The notes under the pieces were generated by a model that was given only the letters and a program-made list of their open reading frames with translations, searched no databases and had not been told where the DNA came from. Below, in pieces: positions 36,311 through 48,212 of a DNA stretch of 64,000 nt (positions within the stretch are counted from its first letter, which is position 1; every line of letters starts with the position of its first letter). The DNA comes from Owenia fusiformis (Eukaryota; Annelida; Polychaeta; Sabellida; Oweniidae): positions 5,682,001 through 5,746,000 of the forward strand of contig CAIIXF020000002.1 of the NCBI GenBank assembly GCA_903813345.2, written 5' to 3'. Made by a program: the position numbers and the translations under genes.

Positions 36311-36762
36311 CACAATGTAACCTAGCAGGAGGGATGACATAGAACAAACTGCTAAGTAGACACACGGTAACATTTCATTATTTCGTTATTTTAACCATTT
36401 GAACTTATCCCGAGAATTTGTGTTTTGATTTTAGCATTTATCATACGAGTCTGTCAATATATTTATATTGGCCCAAACACAAATTACACATGTAGCTTGA
36501 TAACTGAGTTAGCAATTTAGTTATCACGTGGTTATCAGTATATAGTCCATGGTGATAGGAAAGCAAGGAGGTTCGGCGATGGTGAAAGACGCGAGGTTTC
36601 CGACTTGTTTATCACTCACTGGCGCATCTGGGGGAGGGACACTAGGATGGGCCCACGAAAAATGTTTGGGCCCAAAAATTAATATATTTGAAAATATTCT
36701 TTCTGACAAGATGTGAGTCCCCTGTTGTTAGCTTTCAAATCCGCCACTGATAGTAAGGTATA

Positions 36763-37171
36763 TTAAGGTTCAGCTGGAAAGTAACATTTTGGTAAAAATT
36801 GCTATACCTGCACATGTTATTTTCTGGTACAAAATTAAGTATGAAGGCATGTGTGTATTTCCTTGCTTTTTTCAGCAAAGTATCATTACACTGTCTACTT
36901 TATAGTAAACCTGGAAACAGGTCAATGGTAGCTCCTGTGTTGTCTGGAAACTGAAAGAATATTTGGAAAAATAGAAAGCGTGAATTATCAGAATTTCCTG
37001 GAGTTCCCATTGAACTCCTACCAGATATTCTAAAAGAACACAGTGTAATGATACTTTCCTGAAAAAATCAAGGAAATTGACACTTGCCTTCATACCTTAT
37101 TTTGTACCAGAAAATAACATGTGCTGGTATCGCAATTTTTACAAAAATGTTATTTTCCAGATGTACATTAA
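36763..37171. mobile_element. Second TTAA-bounded palindromic element
   Basis: Inverted arms of about 190 bp: ACATGTTATTTTCTGGTACA occurs left and, complemented, right; likewise AGTATCATTACACTGT. TTAA is at both ends. Its sequence differs from the element at 32864-33469. Intergenic. Confidence 0.65.
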
Positions 37172-37372
37172 CTTGATTATGAGGACGATTGCCATTTAAA
37201 CAAGCAAGTTACATCGGCTATTTTCAGTATGTAAGCTTGTACTATTTATTGATTGTTTTCCTTTTAGGTGTTCAATTTTTCTGTTTTGAATACATTTAAA
37301 AACCGTCTGGTCCGATCAAAAAATGTTTAAAGAAAACAACAATAGTGTATTCATTCCTTCATTTTCTTTCAG

Positions 37373-37494
37373 TTAGTGCAACAACAGCAGATTATAACGT
37401 GACGACATACACGAACTCTCTCCCAGAAGTTCGACAGAGTCTTTACATTGAGTCTGATAGACAAGACTTAGACTTAGATAAAATTACTACCTAG
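37373..37494 (+). CDS. Lone terminal coding exon, possible alternative tail of the membrane paralogue
   Basis: A strong acceptor (cattttctttcag) precedes a phase 1 frame of 39 full codons ending in TAG at 37492-37494. The peptide is hydrophilic and Tyr/Thr/Asp-rich (contains ADYNVTTYTNSL and SLYIESDRQDL), like an intracellular tail. No preceding exon of its own is visible between 34229 and 37372. A GTAAGA donor in phase 1 exists inside the tail exon at 33981, so a transcript could join transmembrane exon, 33973-33980 and this exon. That path is an inference; it could also be a relic of a lost gene. Confidence 0.35.
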
Positions 37495-37713
37495 TTTGAT
37501 GAATATTTGAAGATTGCATGGTTATATTTTCGGGGAATTCGGTTTAGTTAGTAAAATGTTAGTCATTAAAGATTTAATATATTATAATAATAATATACTA
37601 TATAATGTAGTAATTACTAGACGATACATGTCACAGCGCATGTAACGTATTGCAGTACAATACCGAACGGCCAGGACGAACCGTAATCAAGATCCTCGTA
37701 TTGTGCTCAGAAG

Positions 37714-40700
37714 ATGTTTTGGAAGGGACTGTTCGTTTTTCTAGTGGTTCTGCTACCATCCCATTGTATCTTGGGACAGAAGATAGGTGCATTTAATGTC
37801 CGGATATTTGGACAGAGCAAGGCACAGAAGCCCGAGGTTATGGACATACTAAAACGGGTTAGTAAAATTACCCGTTTTTAAAGTACATTATTTCAAAATA
37901 TATATTTTAGAGAAGTCATAATCAATGATAAATCAATTCCACTTTGTTCCTGACGTTGTATGAATCCAAATTTAGGTCTTCTTAAAAATATTTTGCCCTC
38001 TCCTGATGAATTACAAGATTTAGTTTACCAAGCTTGAAGAATTTTGAGTTACGAATACAAACGCGATTATTAAAAGTAAAGGCCCGGTCACACCGCCTAA
38101 ACGTTGCTGGAGCGTTCCTTGAACGTTTAAAAAAATCATCAACGCTCGTAAACGTTCACCACCGTTTAACAAAAGTTGGCATCCGTTAAAGCAACGCTGT
38201 AAACGCTCGGCCAACGCGGATGTTTCTCGAGTGGCCATCCTAACGCTCCAAAAGTTTTGAGCTGCTCAAAATATTGCGAGCGTTGAAAAAGGGACAAGCT
38301 AACGCCCTGGCAAAGTTTATCACCGCTCCACCAACGCCCAGTCAAAGTTTGGCACCGCTAGACGCAAGTTTGTGGACGCTTGAATCCGCTAGACCAACGC
38401 AGAAATCTTAAACGCTGGACCACCGCTGCTTCGCCAGCGTTGCCCGGGCGGCGATTAAACGTTGCACAAACGTCGGTGGAGCGGTTGTTAGCGTTTTATC
38501 AGCGTACATGGGGTTGTTGGAACGGTGTCGGACGTTGTCGCAGCGTTCCATGGCGGCGATGAACTTTGCTTTGGCGTTGGTATAGAGGTGTCGGAGCGGG
38601 ACCAGAATTTGGCTATAAATACGTAGAGAAATGCAGGATCGGTGAACTGGCAGGATAGAATGGTGGCTATCAACTGAACACTGTGTAGAACACTGTGGAG
38701 ACACTTGTGCATTTTACATTTGATATATATTCATGTCTGGCATTTCAATTTTTTGCATTTTAAATTCCTAAATTAAGCGCTCAAAGTTTGTGATTTTGTT
38801 TTTAAAAAGGTGAATTATGCGATTTTTGTTTTTCATTAAATGTTAATACAAATAGACTTTTACTGAGACCTTTATTCAAATATAGTATATACCTAGTGTT
38901 TTCACGTCAAGCAATTCAATAAATTATCTGTGAATTTTCTGCGCAGCTTGTAATATGTTGCACTCGTCATGATATTATACAAAAAGTTGATGCGCGCACA
39001 GCAATGCAGAAATTTGTCATGCGTCATGATTATTACTTTGCTGTAAATGTTATTTGACATTGTTAAAGCAATTTGAACGTAAATCGGTTCCAAGTAATGG
39101 AAATGCAACGATTAAATTGTGATATGTTTGTTTGAAATGATATGAGAGATTATTAAAGAAAATTGTAATGTTATTCATTCTTAATGTCATATTACATTAA
39201 TAGAAGCACTTTAGATTTAAAACATTTCTTCTTTAATCCTTGAAGGACTTTTGTTAAGTTACAAATCCCAATAAAGGTCTTTACTCTTAAACACTTCCCA
39301 CTTGAAATAATTTCCCAGTAGTCAAACGCGATAGGCTGCTAAACCAACGCTGCTGCTATTTATACCCCCGCCGAGGCAACGCTCTCATGCGCAGAACGCC
39401 GCTATACCAACGCTCGCATTACCGCTAAACAAACGCTAGCTACCGCTCGCAACCGCTTAACCAACGCTAAAGCAACGCCAGCTTCAGCGGTGCACCGCTA
39501 AGCCAACGCCCGTGTTTTTGTTTTTTTCCCCATTTTGTGCGCGTTGACGAGCGTTGATGAATTTTTTCAACGTTCAAGGAACGCTCCAGCAACGTCCGGG
39601 CGGTGTGACCGGGCCTTAAGAAGAAAAGTACAAGGTAGATACACGTCTATTTAACATTTCAGATTGTTCGCAGATATGATGTAATACTGATACAAGAGAT
39701 TCGAGATGCGAAAGAGACTGCGATACTTGATCTATTAGCCTTGGTCAACGAAGGGTACGTACGAAGCCTGAATTCTCCCGTGGTAAATTTTCGACTCGTG
39801 TAAATGTTACTTAATCATCTTGCTTCATCAAGCTTAATTGAACGTAGTGATTGAATTTTGTAATCGATGATGCTACTTATTAACTGTTTTGAAATGTAAA
39901 TTCTCGATTTGCACTCTATTATTTTCTTTGATTTTTTCGTTTTTCTGTATTTGGTACCAGGGCATCTGAGTACTCCTTAGTACAGAGCGCGAGACTAGGT
40001 CGGACGAGTAGCAAAGAGCAATATGCCTATATATACAGGTACGTATAGGTTGTTTTTATTCCGGCGAATATACATACCACCTTTCTAGCAAGTCTAACGT
40101 AATTATGCAATTATATTGTGTTATACTTAATTGTACTATGTTCATTTTCTATTCAGTTCAAGATTTAGTATGCTCCAATTTGGGTAATTAGGTTTACCAG
40201 ACACCATCTTATCTTTCTTGTGCCATACTGTAGAAAATTCAAGACAAAGAGCGCGCGGGTAACGCGATGGTCCATCTGTCACTTTTGATAGATTATATTA
40301 GGTGGGCTCGCTTTTAAATTCTTCTTTAAAAGATCTTCTTTAAAACTATTTACAATTTCCTCATCTGATATCTATATCACGGAATTTCTTGAGGTCCGTG
40401 CCTGTGCCCACTCTTTTGTCAAAAACATGTGTGTTCTCTGAATTCCAGGAATGAGCTATCTGTGACAGACGAGTTTGTATTTAACGACATATCAGACATT
40501 TTTGAAAGAGAGCCTTATATTGTAAGATTTAAAGCTCCCACGAAGCGTAAGTAATGTATACACCCTTGGTATACGCAGCTGACAAAATGGACCGGTACGG
40601 GTCAAAAGCTGGACCGGTTGGGTTAACGGTTTTATTTGAATTTAAAACTGCCATAACTTGCTCAATATTGACTTTTTTAGTTTCTAAGTTGAAATATATG

Positions 40701-43700
40701 ATGCCTCTGAATGATTTTAAGTTCCCTAAATTTTTACAGATTTTTAAACGGAACAAATTCTCGAGAGAAGACCAAAAATAGCATTTAGAGATTTTTGTTC
40801 CGTTTAAAAATCTGTAAAAATTTGGGGTACTTAAAATCATTCGGAGGGATCATATATTCCAAATTAGACACGAAGAAGTCAATATTGAGCAAGTTATGGC
40901 TGTTTTAAATTTAAATAAAACCGTTAACCCGAACCGGTCCAGCTTTTGACCCGTACCGGTCCATTTCGTCAGCTGCGTATACCAAGGGTGGTATATGTCC
41001 ATTCAACGAATTCCACTCACTGTTTCGCAAACGGGTTCGTCAGTCATAAATCGATTATATAGCAATTTAGAAACACCTCGATCATCAAATGGCGGCACTT
41101 GCTTTACCCATAAAATACCTTAAAATCTGTACAGCAGCACAGATATGTTTTAAGAGCAAACGACCACGCATGTTCCTTTTTGTTTTTGTTTTAATTATTC
41201 AGTCATTGAATAGGTATACCCGTTTTCCGCAGCTGACCAAATATGTCTAGTTAGATAGATATTAATTGGTCTTGCAATTTGATGCCTAGTACATCGCGTC
41301 GTTTATAATGAATACACGGTTGTAAATATGGAAATAAAAAATGTAAACTCGCGTTATAAATTAACGTGATCTAATTTCAGATGTGACGGACTTTACACTA
41401 GTTGGACTGCACACTAAGCCTACAGACGCAGTAGATGAACTTGACGGCCTTATCCCTGTCATGGCTCAAATAAAAGATCGATTTGCCGACAACCCTACTG
41501 AAAACATCATGATCCTCGGAGATCTAAATGCGGATTGCAACTATGTGACTGATAAAGAGAAACCTGCACTAGCTCTACGTACAACTCCCGGATACCATTG
41601 GAATATAAACGATAATGATGATACTACGATAAGCTTAACAACATCATGCGCATATGACAGGTGAGCAACAATACACTTAAAATTTGAATATTATGTAGAT
41701 TAAGTTACACTTTCATTAGGAGAAGCTATACGTGACCGTGTAATATTTCGACCCCCTGGGATAACTATCCCGCTCTCAATTAACTTTTCCATGGACCTAA
41801 TTATATACCTTAACATTCAATTGGCCAAGTAAAAACTTTAAATAATGGAAGAACTATAATCCATTTACGACCACAAGTCTACACGTTCACGTACAAGTTT
41901 TTAAAAAACGTGCATCTTATCCTCCCTTTTGATTCTTAACAACTCGAGGTCGGATTTTTAATACCGACAACGTCGATGAATTTGTTAAAATTTCGCGCCC
42001 AATTATAATGATTGGAACACATTGTCCATGGCAGACTTTTAGTTGCCAACTATTCGAAGGGGATCACAACGAGCTGGTAAAGCTCTTTTTCAATTGCAAG
42101 ATTACAAGTAAATCACGTTAGTTAACCTCTAGGGGTTCCATTGTATTTAGATGTTATTGATACTCAAAATGTGTTTCAGGTTTATAGTAACAAGCCCCGG
42201 GCTTTTTGATTATGAGGGGACAACTTCAATATTCCACTTTGACCAGGAATACGGGCTGACCAATGAATTTGTAAGTTGTTCGGTGGTCAACTTCTAAAAT
42301 GATAAGATACAGTGTAGTATGACGTGAATAAAGTTACGGATAAACAAGACCCTTGCACGCGTGTATGATTAAAGAGGATTGGCTAATTTTTTATTAAAAT
42401 CAATGTATTATTTGCAGCTTATAGTGGCAATGAATCCCAAAAGGGAATGTTGGGTGCCACATATTGGTATTACCAATGATTTATGATATATTATAAGAAA
42501 TTACCTTTCGTATATCTCTGTTTTCATAGTTTAGTTGTGTTTTTTTTTATCTCAATTAGGCTTTGACAGTCAGCGATCACTACCCAATTGAGATCGAGTT
42601 CTCCCCATCCTTGCCCTCTGGAAAAGGCTACAAGATTGGCTCGTTCAATATACAAATATTCGGCGATACAAAGGCATCTAAAGCAGACGTTATGGAGATT
42701 TTATCAAAGGTTAGTGATTAAATGAATTTAATATATCTCTGATATTTTTCTCATAGTTTCATTGACTAATGTATGATCACGTGATTGAAACGATGGGCTA
42801 AACTACAGACTATAGTACATTTCATTAAATTACCAAGTGTAAAACTCAACAATGAAACATTAACGGGGAACATGACGTGAACAAGATCAAGCCATCGTGA
42901 AAACTTCAAATTGGCCACCAGAAAAAAAGATGGCCACCCAAAAAGTATCCAGTTCTAGAAATCGACCTCCTCTATCATTTGTGCGAATTTGGAGAAAGTC
43001 GGATGAGCGCTGACAAAATTTATCGAAATAATTAACATCAAGAAAGCCGCCAGAAAATAGGATGGACAACCAAAAGTGAAATATCTCTAGAACATGATAT
43101 TCTCTATCACGTGTGCGAGTTTGGAGAAAATCCGATGAGCTGTTTTCCGGTAATCGCAATGACAAAAAAGCGTAACGATCACGATAACGATCACGTCGGC
43201 ATCGTGAAGAGTATAAATCAGAATTAATTTCTTCATTTTGCAATAAATTCACCATTCTTGTAGAAGTATCCAGATACTATTGTTAGTTTGTTAATTTAGT
43301 AAAATGTATATATCATGAATGGCAATTCGTAATAAAATGAAACTTCTCGTAAAACTCGCATATTCTTATATTACATTCAGATAATCCAGAGATATGACAT
43401 CATATTCATCCAGGAGATACGAGATGCGTCCGGCGATGCAATCCAGAAGTTATTGCGTTTGACAAACTCAGAAGGGTGAGACATAAAGACCAACGTATAA
43501 AACAAATACTGATTAAAATAATTAAAACAAAGAACGTGTAGCTTGACCTATCCAATATGTCTTCATTTCTATTGATATTAATTGTTAGGCCTGAAAAGTA
43601 TACAATGGCCATCAGTGAGCGCCTTGGTAGATCCAACAGCAAAGAGCAATACGCGTACATATATAGGTAGGTACTGTATATGTATGTATACTTGTATTCT

Positions 43701-46664
43701 GTATGTTTAAGTGGTAATTTTGCCTAATCATTTAATTGCCTATTGCCTAATTTTTGCCAGATTCGGAAAATTAAATGTCGGAAATATTATCTTCACAATA
43801 TTAACCAATGTGAAATTTCTTATAATTATGAAAGTCAAAATTACGAAAATGAAAAAAGTTGACCAGTCGGCTAATTGAATACTCGGATTAATTTAATGCC
43901 ACATATACAGTATGTCATTGTCGTGTTTTGGTAATCACATTCCCAAACCTTCAAGTCATCTCAGTCCGTTTTGCTGAAGGGACTCAAACGATTTTGGGGG
44001 ACGGGGTAAGACCGTTGGGGTGGTTTGAAAACTACTCGATGTGCCTTACATAAACATTATAGTCGTGTCTTCCACTGTCTCCTGAATGAATAAGTAATCA
44101 CAATTTGTTGACATGACAACAGATTATCCACAACTGCGGTGTTCGCTGCTGAAGTGTTTGACGACGCTCAAGATGTATTTGAGAGGGAGCCATACATCGT
44201 AGCATTCTTTGCGCGAGAAGCAGGTCTGTTGAATCTTTTGTAATTCCCTTATCAAATACATCATAATAGCTGAGGCCCGGGTATACAGTCAGTAATAAAA
44301 AATCAGCTTACTCTTTACAAGTAATCTAGTACTCAGTACTCAGTACACTAGGGGACTTTTAAACATTTTAACGGATTCCTGGGCCTCATTTCTACAGTTT
44401 AATAGTTTGGTTGTTAAGATGTGTTTTAAAAAACGGTCTTGTCGGAGAAATGGCACTTGAACTCTTGTATTCTGATTTTTAATTGATAAGCATACATTAC
44501 ATTGAATTCAGTTAGCCTAGAAAAAGTTGAACTTCAAAAAAGGAGTTTAATTTGGACAGGTGTTTGGGAATAAAACTTGGTACCTTTAAGAAACTGACAA
44601 ATTGAGCTTTTTAGATCAAATGGTATTATATTAACATGTTATGACGAAATTGATAAAAAATGCCCGTTTAATTTCATAAGTAACCAATTATATTTCTATT
44701 AAACGAGATACATTCGCCATAACTAATCCCAAACGCATCCCAACCATTCCAGCCGTTCCTAAGTTTGTCCTTGCTGGTATACACGTGAAACCATCAGATG
44801 CTCTTGCTGAACTGAACGCCCTGGCTCAAGTCAAAACATATATCAAAAACCACCTTAACACAGATGAGGTTGTTTTCATGGGTGACTTTAACGCTGATTG
44901 TAGCTACCTGAACGCTGGTGAGAGAGATGCGTTAGTTCTAAAGTCCAGTGATTACTACTGGCCGATTGGGGCTGATGTTGACACGACTGTGTCCAAATCA
45001 AATTGCGCATACGACAGGTATTTCATAAATAAATATGTCCATTCAAAAATTATTGAAATTTTAATAGATATGGTAGAAGAAAGAGGTATGGTCCTCCTGG
45101 TTTTAGTTTTCCAATTCGAACTACATGTATTCATTATAATTGATTAATTATAAAAGTAAAGACTGAGGAAATGTTTATTTATGTCCCTAGAAAATGGTAA
45201 ATTAATCTAGAATCCTTTGGGATTACTATATATTCACAAATTCTTGCGCATGCGTATCTTGACTTCCGTATTGTCATCGTGTTCACATCTCTCTTCAGGT
45301 TCGTCTTCGTAAACAACAGTGAAATGAGAACTTATTTAAAGCCAGGCTCAGCTAAGCCCTTTCTCTTTGACCAGGAGTATAGCCTCTCAAGCGAACTGGT
45401 AAGTAAATTCTTAGTTACAAATTTTTTCCTAGCTACAAAGAATAGGTATAACTGGCGAACTTTTTGAACACACGTTTCTCTTAAACCAGTCATCAAAAAT
45501 TTCTGAAAATCTTACAAATTGTCAATTTAATGGCCATCTTTTGAATGGTTACAATATAATTTGAAATAGATATACATACTTTAATGTATATTGTTTTAAA
45601 AAACACCTCAAACACTTGTTTTGTTCTTGGTATCATGTTTCCAAAGTGAAATGAAACATCTTTCCGAACCTCATTGTAACAAAACGACATAAACAAAACA
45701 TGTTTAGGTCTCTCAATATTGTAATTGTACAAAGGAAATTTTGGTTGATTTTAAAACAATATCTTGTTAATGAAATAAAAGGTTTTTCTTTTTTATCTAT
45801 TTTCGGGGATTTTGTTTTGATTTTTTGAATACTTTTTTAAAATCAACCAAAAATTCCTTTGTATAACTTTAATATTGAGAGGTCTAAAAACATGTTGTAT
45901 ATGCTATTTTGTTCCAACAAGGTTCGGAAAGACATTTTATTTCATTCTCAAGAATTGGTAGAAAGGAACAAAAACAAAAAATGTTAACAAAAACAGTTAT
46001 ATAAAATATTTCTAAATAATTTTCGCATTAAATTGTTGTCAATCAGTTACATAAAATACCATGTTTTTTTACAGAATGTTTTCAATGGTTGGTTTAAGCG
46101 AAGAACATTCTTGAATTCAGTTCTCCATATCGATATCTATCATTTGAAAAATCAATAGTGAAGTTCTACGGCTGAATCTTGCATATATGGTTTAGCGGAC
46201 TTTTTTTAAGTATATTTTACAACCCAACTCCCCTTACAATGGGCGGTTAAAACCTGTTATCATGGGTCGAAGGGGAATTCTAGATGAATTGACCAAACGT
46301 TTTAAGCGGGATATTTATCAGATGATTCAAAAAGATATATTGCTATCAAAATTACATTACTAGTATTATATCTACAAACAGCCTATCAAAGAGTAGAACG
46401 ATATCATCGGGCTATTCTTAAATTGCAATATAAATAGCTATAGGGGTATTTAATATGAATGGTGTATTCTTTCAGGCTAAAGCTGTCAGCGATCACTATC
46501 CAATAGAGATGGAGATATATAGGAAAGCCATTGCCGTTGCCCCCGTGCGAAATAACGAGAACGCCGAATACTCCTCAGATGGACAAGCTGAACAAGGAGC
46601 GCCTATGTTGACAATTTCAAAACTTTTAATGCTGACATTGATTTTTACGACAATGATAATTTAG
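37714..46664 (+). CDS. Tandem double-domain DNase I-like nuclease with signal peptide and GPI-like tail (13 exons, 586 aa)
   Basis: Exons: 37714-37857, 39663-39754, 39961-40038, 40449-40546, 41381-41660, 42180-42270, 42560-42709, 43381-43475, 43589-43666, 44123-44223, 44753-45017, 45299-45398, 46476-46664. A signal peptide (about 1-21) is followed by DNase I-like domain 1 (about 23-277) and domain 2 (about 286-538). The DNase I family cleaves DNA phosphodiester bonds in a metal-dependent way. Both copies keep the family's active-site residues: E60, H148, D185, N187, D230, D267, H268, and E323, H413, D447, N449, D490, D530, H531 (motifs QEIRDA, GDLNADC/GDFNADC, CAYDR, VSDHYPIE). Exon 42560-42709 encodes the end of domain 1, a short Ser/Pro/Gly linker and the start of domain 2, so this is one gene. 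The C-terminus is a small-residue region followed by a hydrophobic run (LLMLTLIFTTMII), suggesting GPI attachment. Each single-domain family member is about 280 residues. Confidence 0.9.
38079..39617. mobile_element. 1.5-kb DNA element with GGCCCGGTCACACC ends and repetitive sub-terminal regions
   Basis: Ends AAGGCCCGGTCACACCGCC and its inverse (...GGTGTGACCGGGCCTT), with inverted similarity continuing (GGAACGCTCCAGCAACG at the right). Both flanks carry irregular AACGCT/ACCGCT motif repeats of higher GC than the surroundings, while the middle is AT-rich. It lies in intron 1 of the DNase-like gene. Apparent frames inside come from the motif repeats. Confidence 0.75.
40557..40996. mobile_element. 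Near-perfect 440-bp palindrome in the DNase-like gene
   Basis: Arms of about 200 bp pair almost fully: CACCCTTGGTATACGCAGCT, ACCGGTACGGGTCAAAAGCT, GTCAATATTGAGCAAGTTAT and their complements appear on the two sides. It begins about 10 bp after the donor of exon 40449-40546. The open frames seen on both strands here are palindrome artefacts. Confidence 0.8.
42930..43168 (+). repeat. Degenerate direct repeat, two copies of about 100 bp
   Basis: TCTAGAAATCGACCTCCTCT and TCTAGAACATGATATTCTCT blocks, each followed by TGTGCGAATTTGGAGAAA or a close variant and CGGATGAGC or a variant, about 130 bp apart. In an intron of the DNase-like gene, after the fusion exon. Minus-strand frame here is not a gene. 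Confidence 0.55.
45441..46141. mobile_element. Palindromic fold-back element, family D copy B
   Basis: Same palindromic family as 9614-10328 (shared TTTCTCTTAAACCAGTCAT, TTGGTTGATTTTAAAA and GTTCTCCATATCGATA blocks). It sits in the last intron of the DNase-like gene, about 40 bp after the donor at 45398. The left end is degraded. Confidence 0.75.
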
Positions 46665-46969
46665 TTGTTGTTCCTATATATCACGAACTGAAAGCGGAGA
46701 AAATGAGTGACGTTTGGAGGGGGCGATTCCTGCTGGATAATTCAATAGGTCTGCACGATTTTTTTCATGAGAAAGTTTACCATCAATCACCTGATGATCA
46801 TATGGATAAATGATATTGTAAAATCTGAAAGATGTTCTACGATGTGGAAGTGATCTATTTTAATGCATGAGATCAATTTAAAAATGATGTAACAAGAGTG
46901 CAAAATCGTAAGATGATGATCTGTTGATTAAAAGAAGATACTTAACAAATAATGTTTAACTAATGGCAA

Positions 46970-46975
46970 AATAAA
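46970..46975 (+). promoter_or_regulatory. Candidate polyadenylation signal of the DNase-like gene
   Basis: An AATAAA lies about 305 bases after the TAG at 46662-46664. No other gene on this strand lies nearby. The cleavage site is not determined. Confidence 0.35.
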
Positions 46976-47149
46976 CAGGGGTCGTCCTAATAATTTATGT
47001 CTGCATGGGAGTAGGGTGAGTTTGTACATGAGTATAGAAAGCCAAATATATGAATTAATCGTAATGTTTTGGGTGGACTTTGGTTGGAAGTCATACCTAC
47101 TTGAGAAATAAATGTATTAGGGCGCTGACTGAATCTGAAAATATCGTCT

Positions 47150-47560
47150 TAATGTCCTGCATTGTAAAAAGCCGTGTCATTGTAAAGAGTATTTGTTACA
47201 AAAAATCGGCAAAAATTATCCGTTTTTTTATTTTTAGTCATTTTAGTTAACATTGATTTGTTCACCTGTGAAATCTACTTTTGGACCATTTGCCTTAAAA
47301 CCCCTGTCGATAGGATTCCCGTTTTAAGTTATTTTTATTCAACATCAATACAGAAAACCCCCCGATGACTCCTGGTTCAAAAGCTCTCCTGTTTTCAAAA
47401 TGGTCGCCATTTTTGTCTCACGAAATTCACTTTTGGCCCATTTCCTAGGTTCACAAATAATTTCAGGTGTCCTGCATTGTTAAAAGCCATGTCATTGTAA
47501 TACAGTAGTTGAATGAAATAATTTTTTTATAAAAAATCGGCAAAAAATTATTTCCTTTTT
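47150..47560 (+). repeat. Degenerate direct repeat in the DNase-SULT intergenic region
   Basis: GTCCTGCATTGTAAAAAGCC and AAAAAATCGGCAAAAATTAT recur about 310 bp further on with small changes. Nothing else recognised. Confidence 0.5.
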
Positions 47561-47635
47561 TCTGCCATTTTAGCAATCATTTATTTTTGAGCAACACCAT
47601 GCGATTCCAGTACCCGCGGTACTATTCATTTAAAG

Positions 47636-48201
47636 GAGTGGTATCGATATGGTGAACTTATTGACACGGGTTTCTTTTAAACCAGTCATCAAAACATTCT
47701 GAAAATTTTACACATCGTCAATGTAATGGTCATCTTTTGGATGGTAATATGACCTGAAATATATTCTATATTGTTTTAGAAAACACATAAGACACTTCTT
47801 TTGTTCTTGGTATCAAATGTTCGGAATGAAACATCTATCCGAACCTCATTGGAACAAAACGACATAAACACAACATGTTCAGGTCTCTCAATAATGTAAT
47901 TGTACAAAGGGAAGTTTGGTTGATTTTAAACAAGTATCTAGTTAATGATCATGAAATAAAAGGTTTATCTTAATTTTTATCTATTTCGTGTGGTTTTGGA
48001 TACGTTTTCTGATATCAACCAAATTTCCTTTGTACATCTATAATATTAAGAGGTCTAAGAAAATGTTGTATATGTTATTTTGTTCCAACAAGGTTCGGAA
48101 CGATATTTTATTTCATTCTCAAGAATTGGTAGGAATGAACAAAAAACAATTGCACTAAAAAACAAAAAAAAGGTTAACAAAAAAACAGTTATATAAAATA
48201 T
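47636..48201. mobile_element. Palindromic fold-back element, family D copy C (right end truncated)
   Basis: Starts with AGTGGTATCGATATGG and shares the family's inner blocks. It stops without the terminal repeat, directly beside a LINE reverse-transcriptase fragment. It lies between the DNase-like and sulfotransferase genes. Confidence 0.7.
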
Positions 48202-48212
48202 ATACCCTCTGT

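Larger units (their letters stand above)
34229..37372. other. Intergenic: membrane paralogue to DNase-like gene
   Basis: Contains the direct duplication 35400-36310 and a TTAA palindrome 36763-37171. Short frames at 34740-34964 and elsewhere lack splice context or recognisable motifs. No gene seen. Confidence 0.5.

Noticed and set aside
38380-38712. Several open frames inside 38079-39617
   Set aside because: Produced by the repeated AACGCT/ACCGCT motifs of the transposable element.
40529-40840. Overlapping open frames on both strands
   Set aside because: They lie in a near-perfect palindrome, so each frame mirrors the other; no family motif or splice context.
44709-44752. Earlier acceptor (after AACGAG) for the second-domain His exon of the DNase gene
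   Set aside because: It keeps the frame but inserts about 15 residues absent from domain 1 and the family; the CCAG acceptor at 44751-44752 matches the domain 1 exon length and phase.
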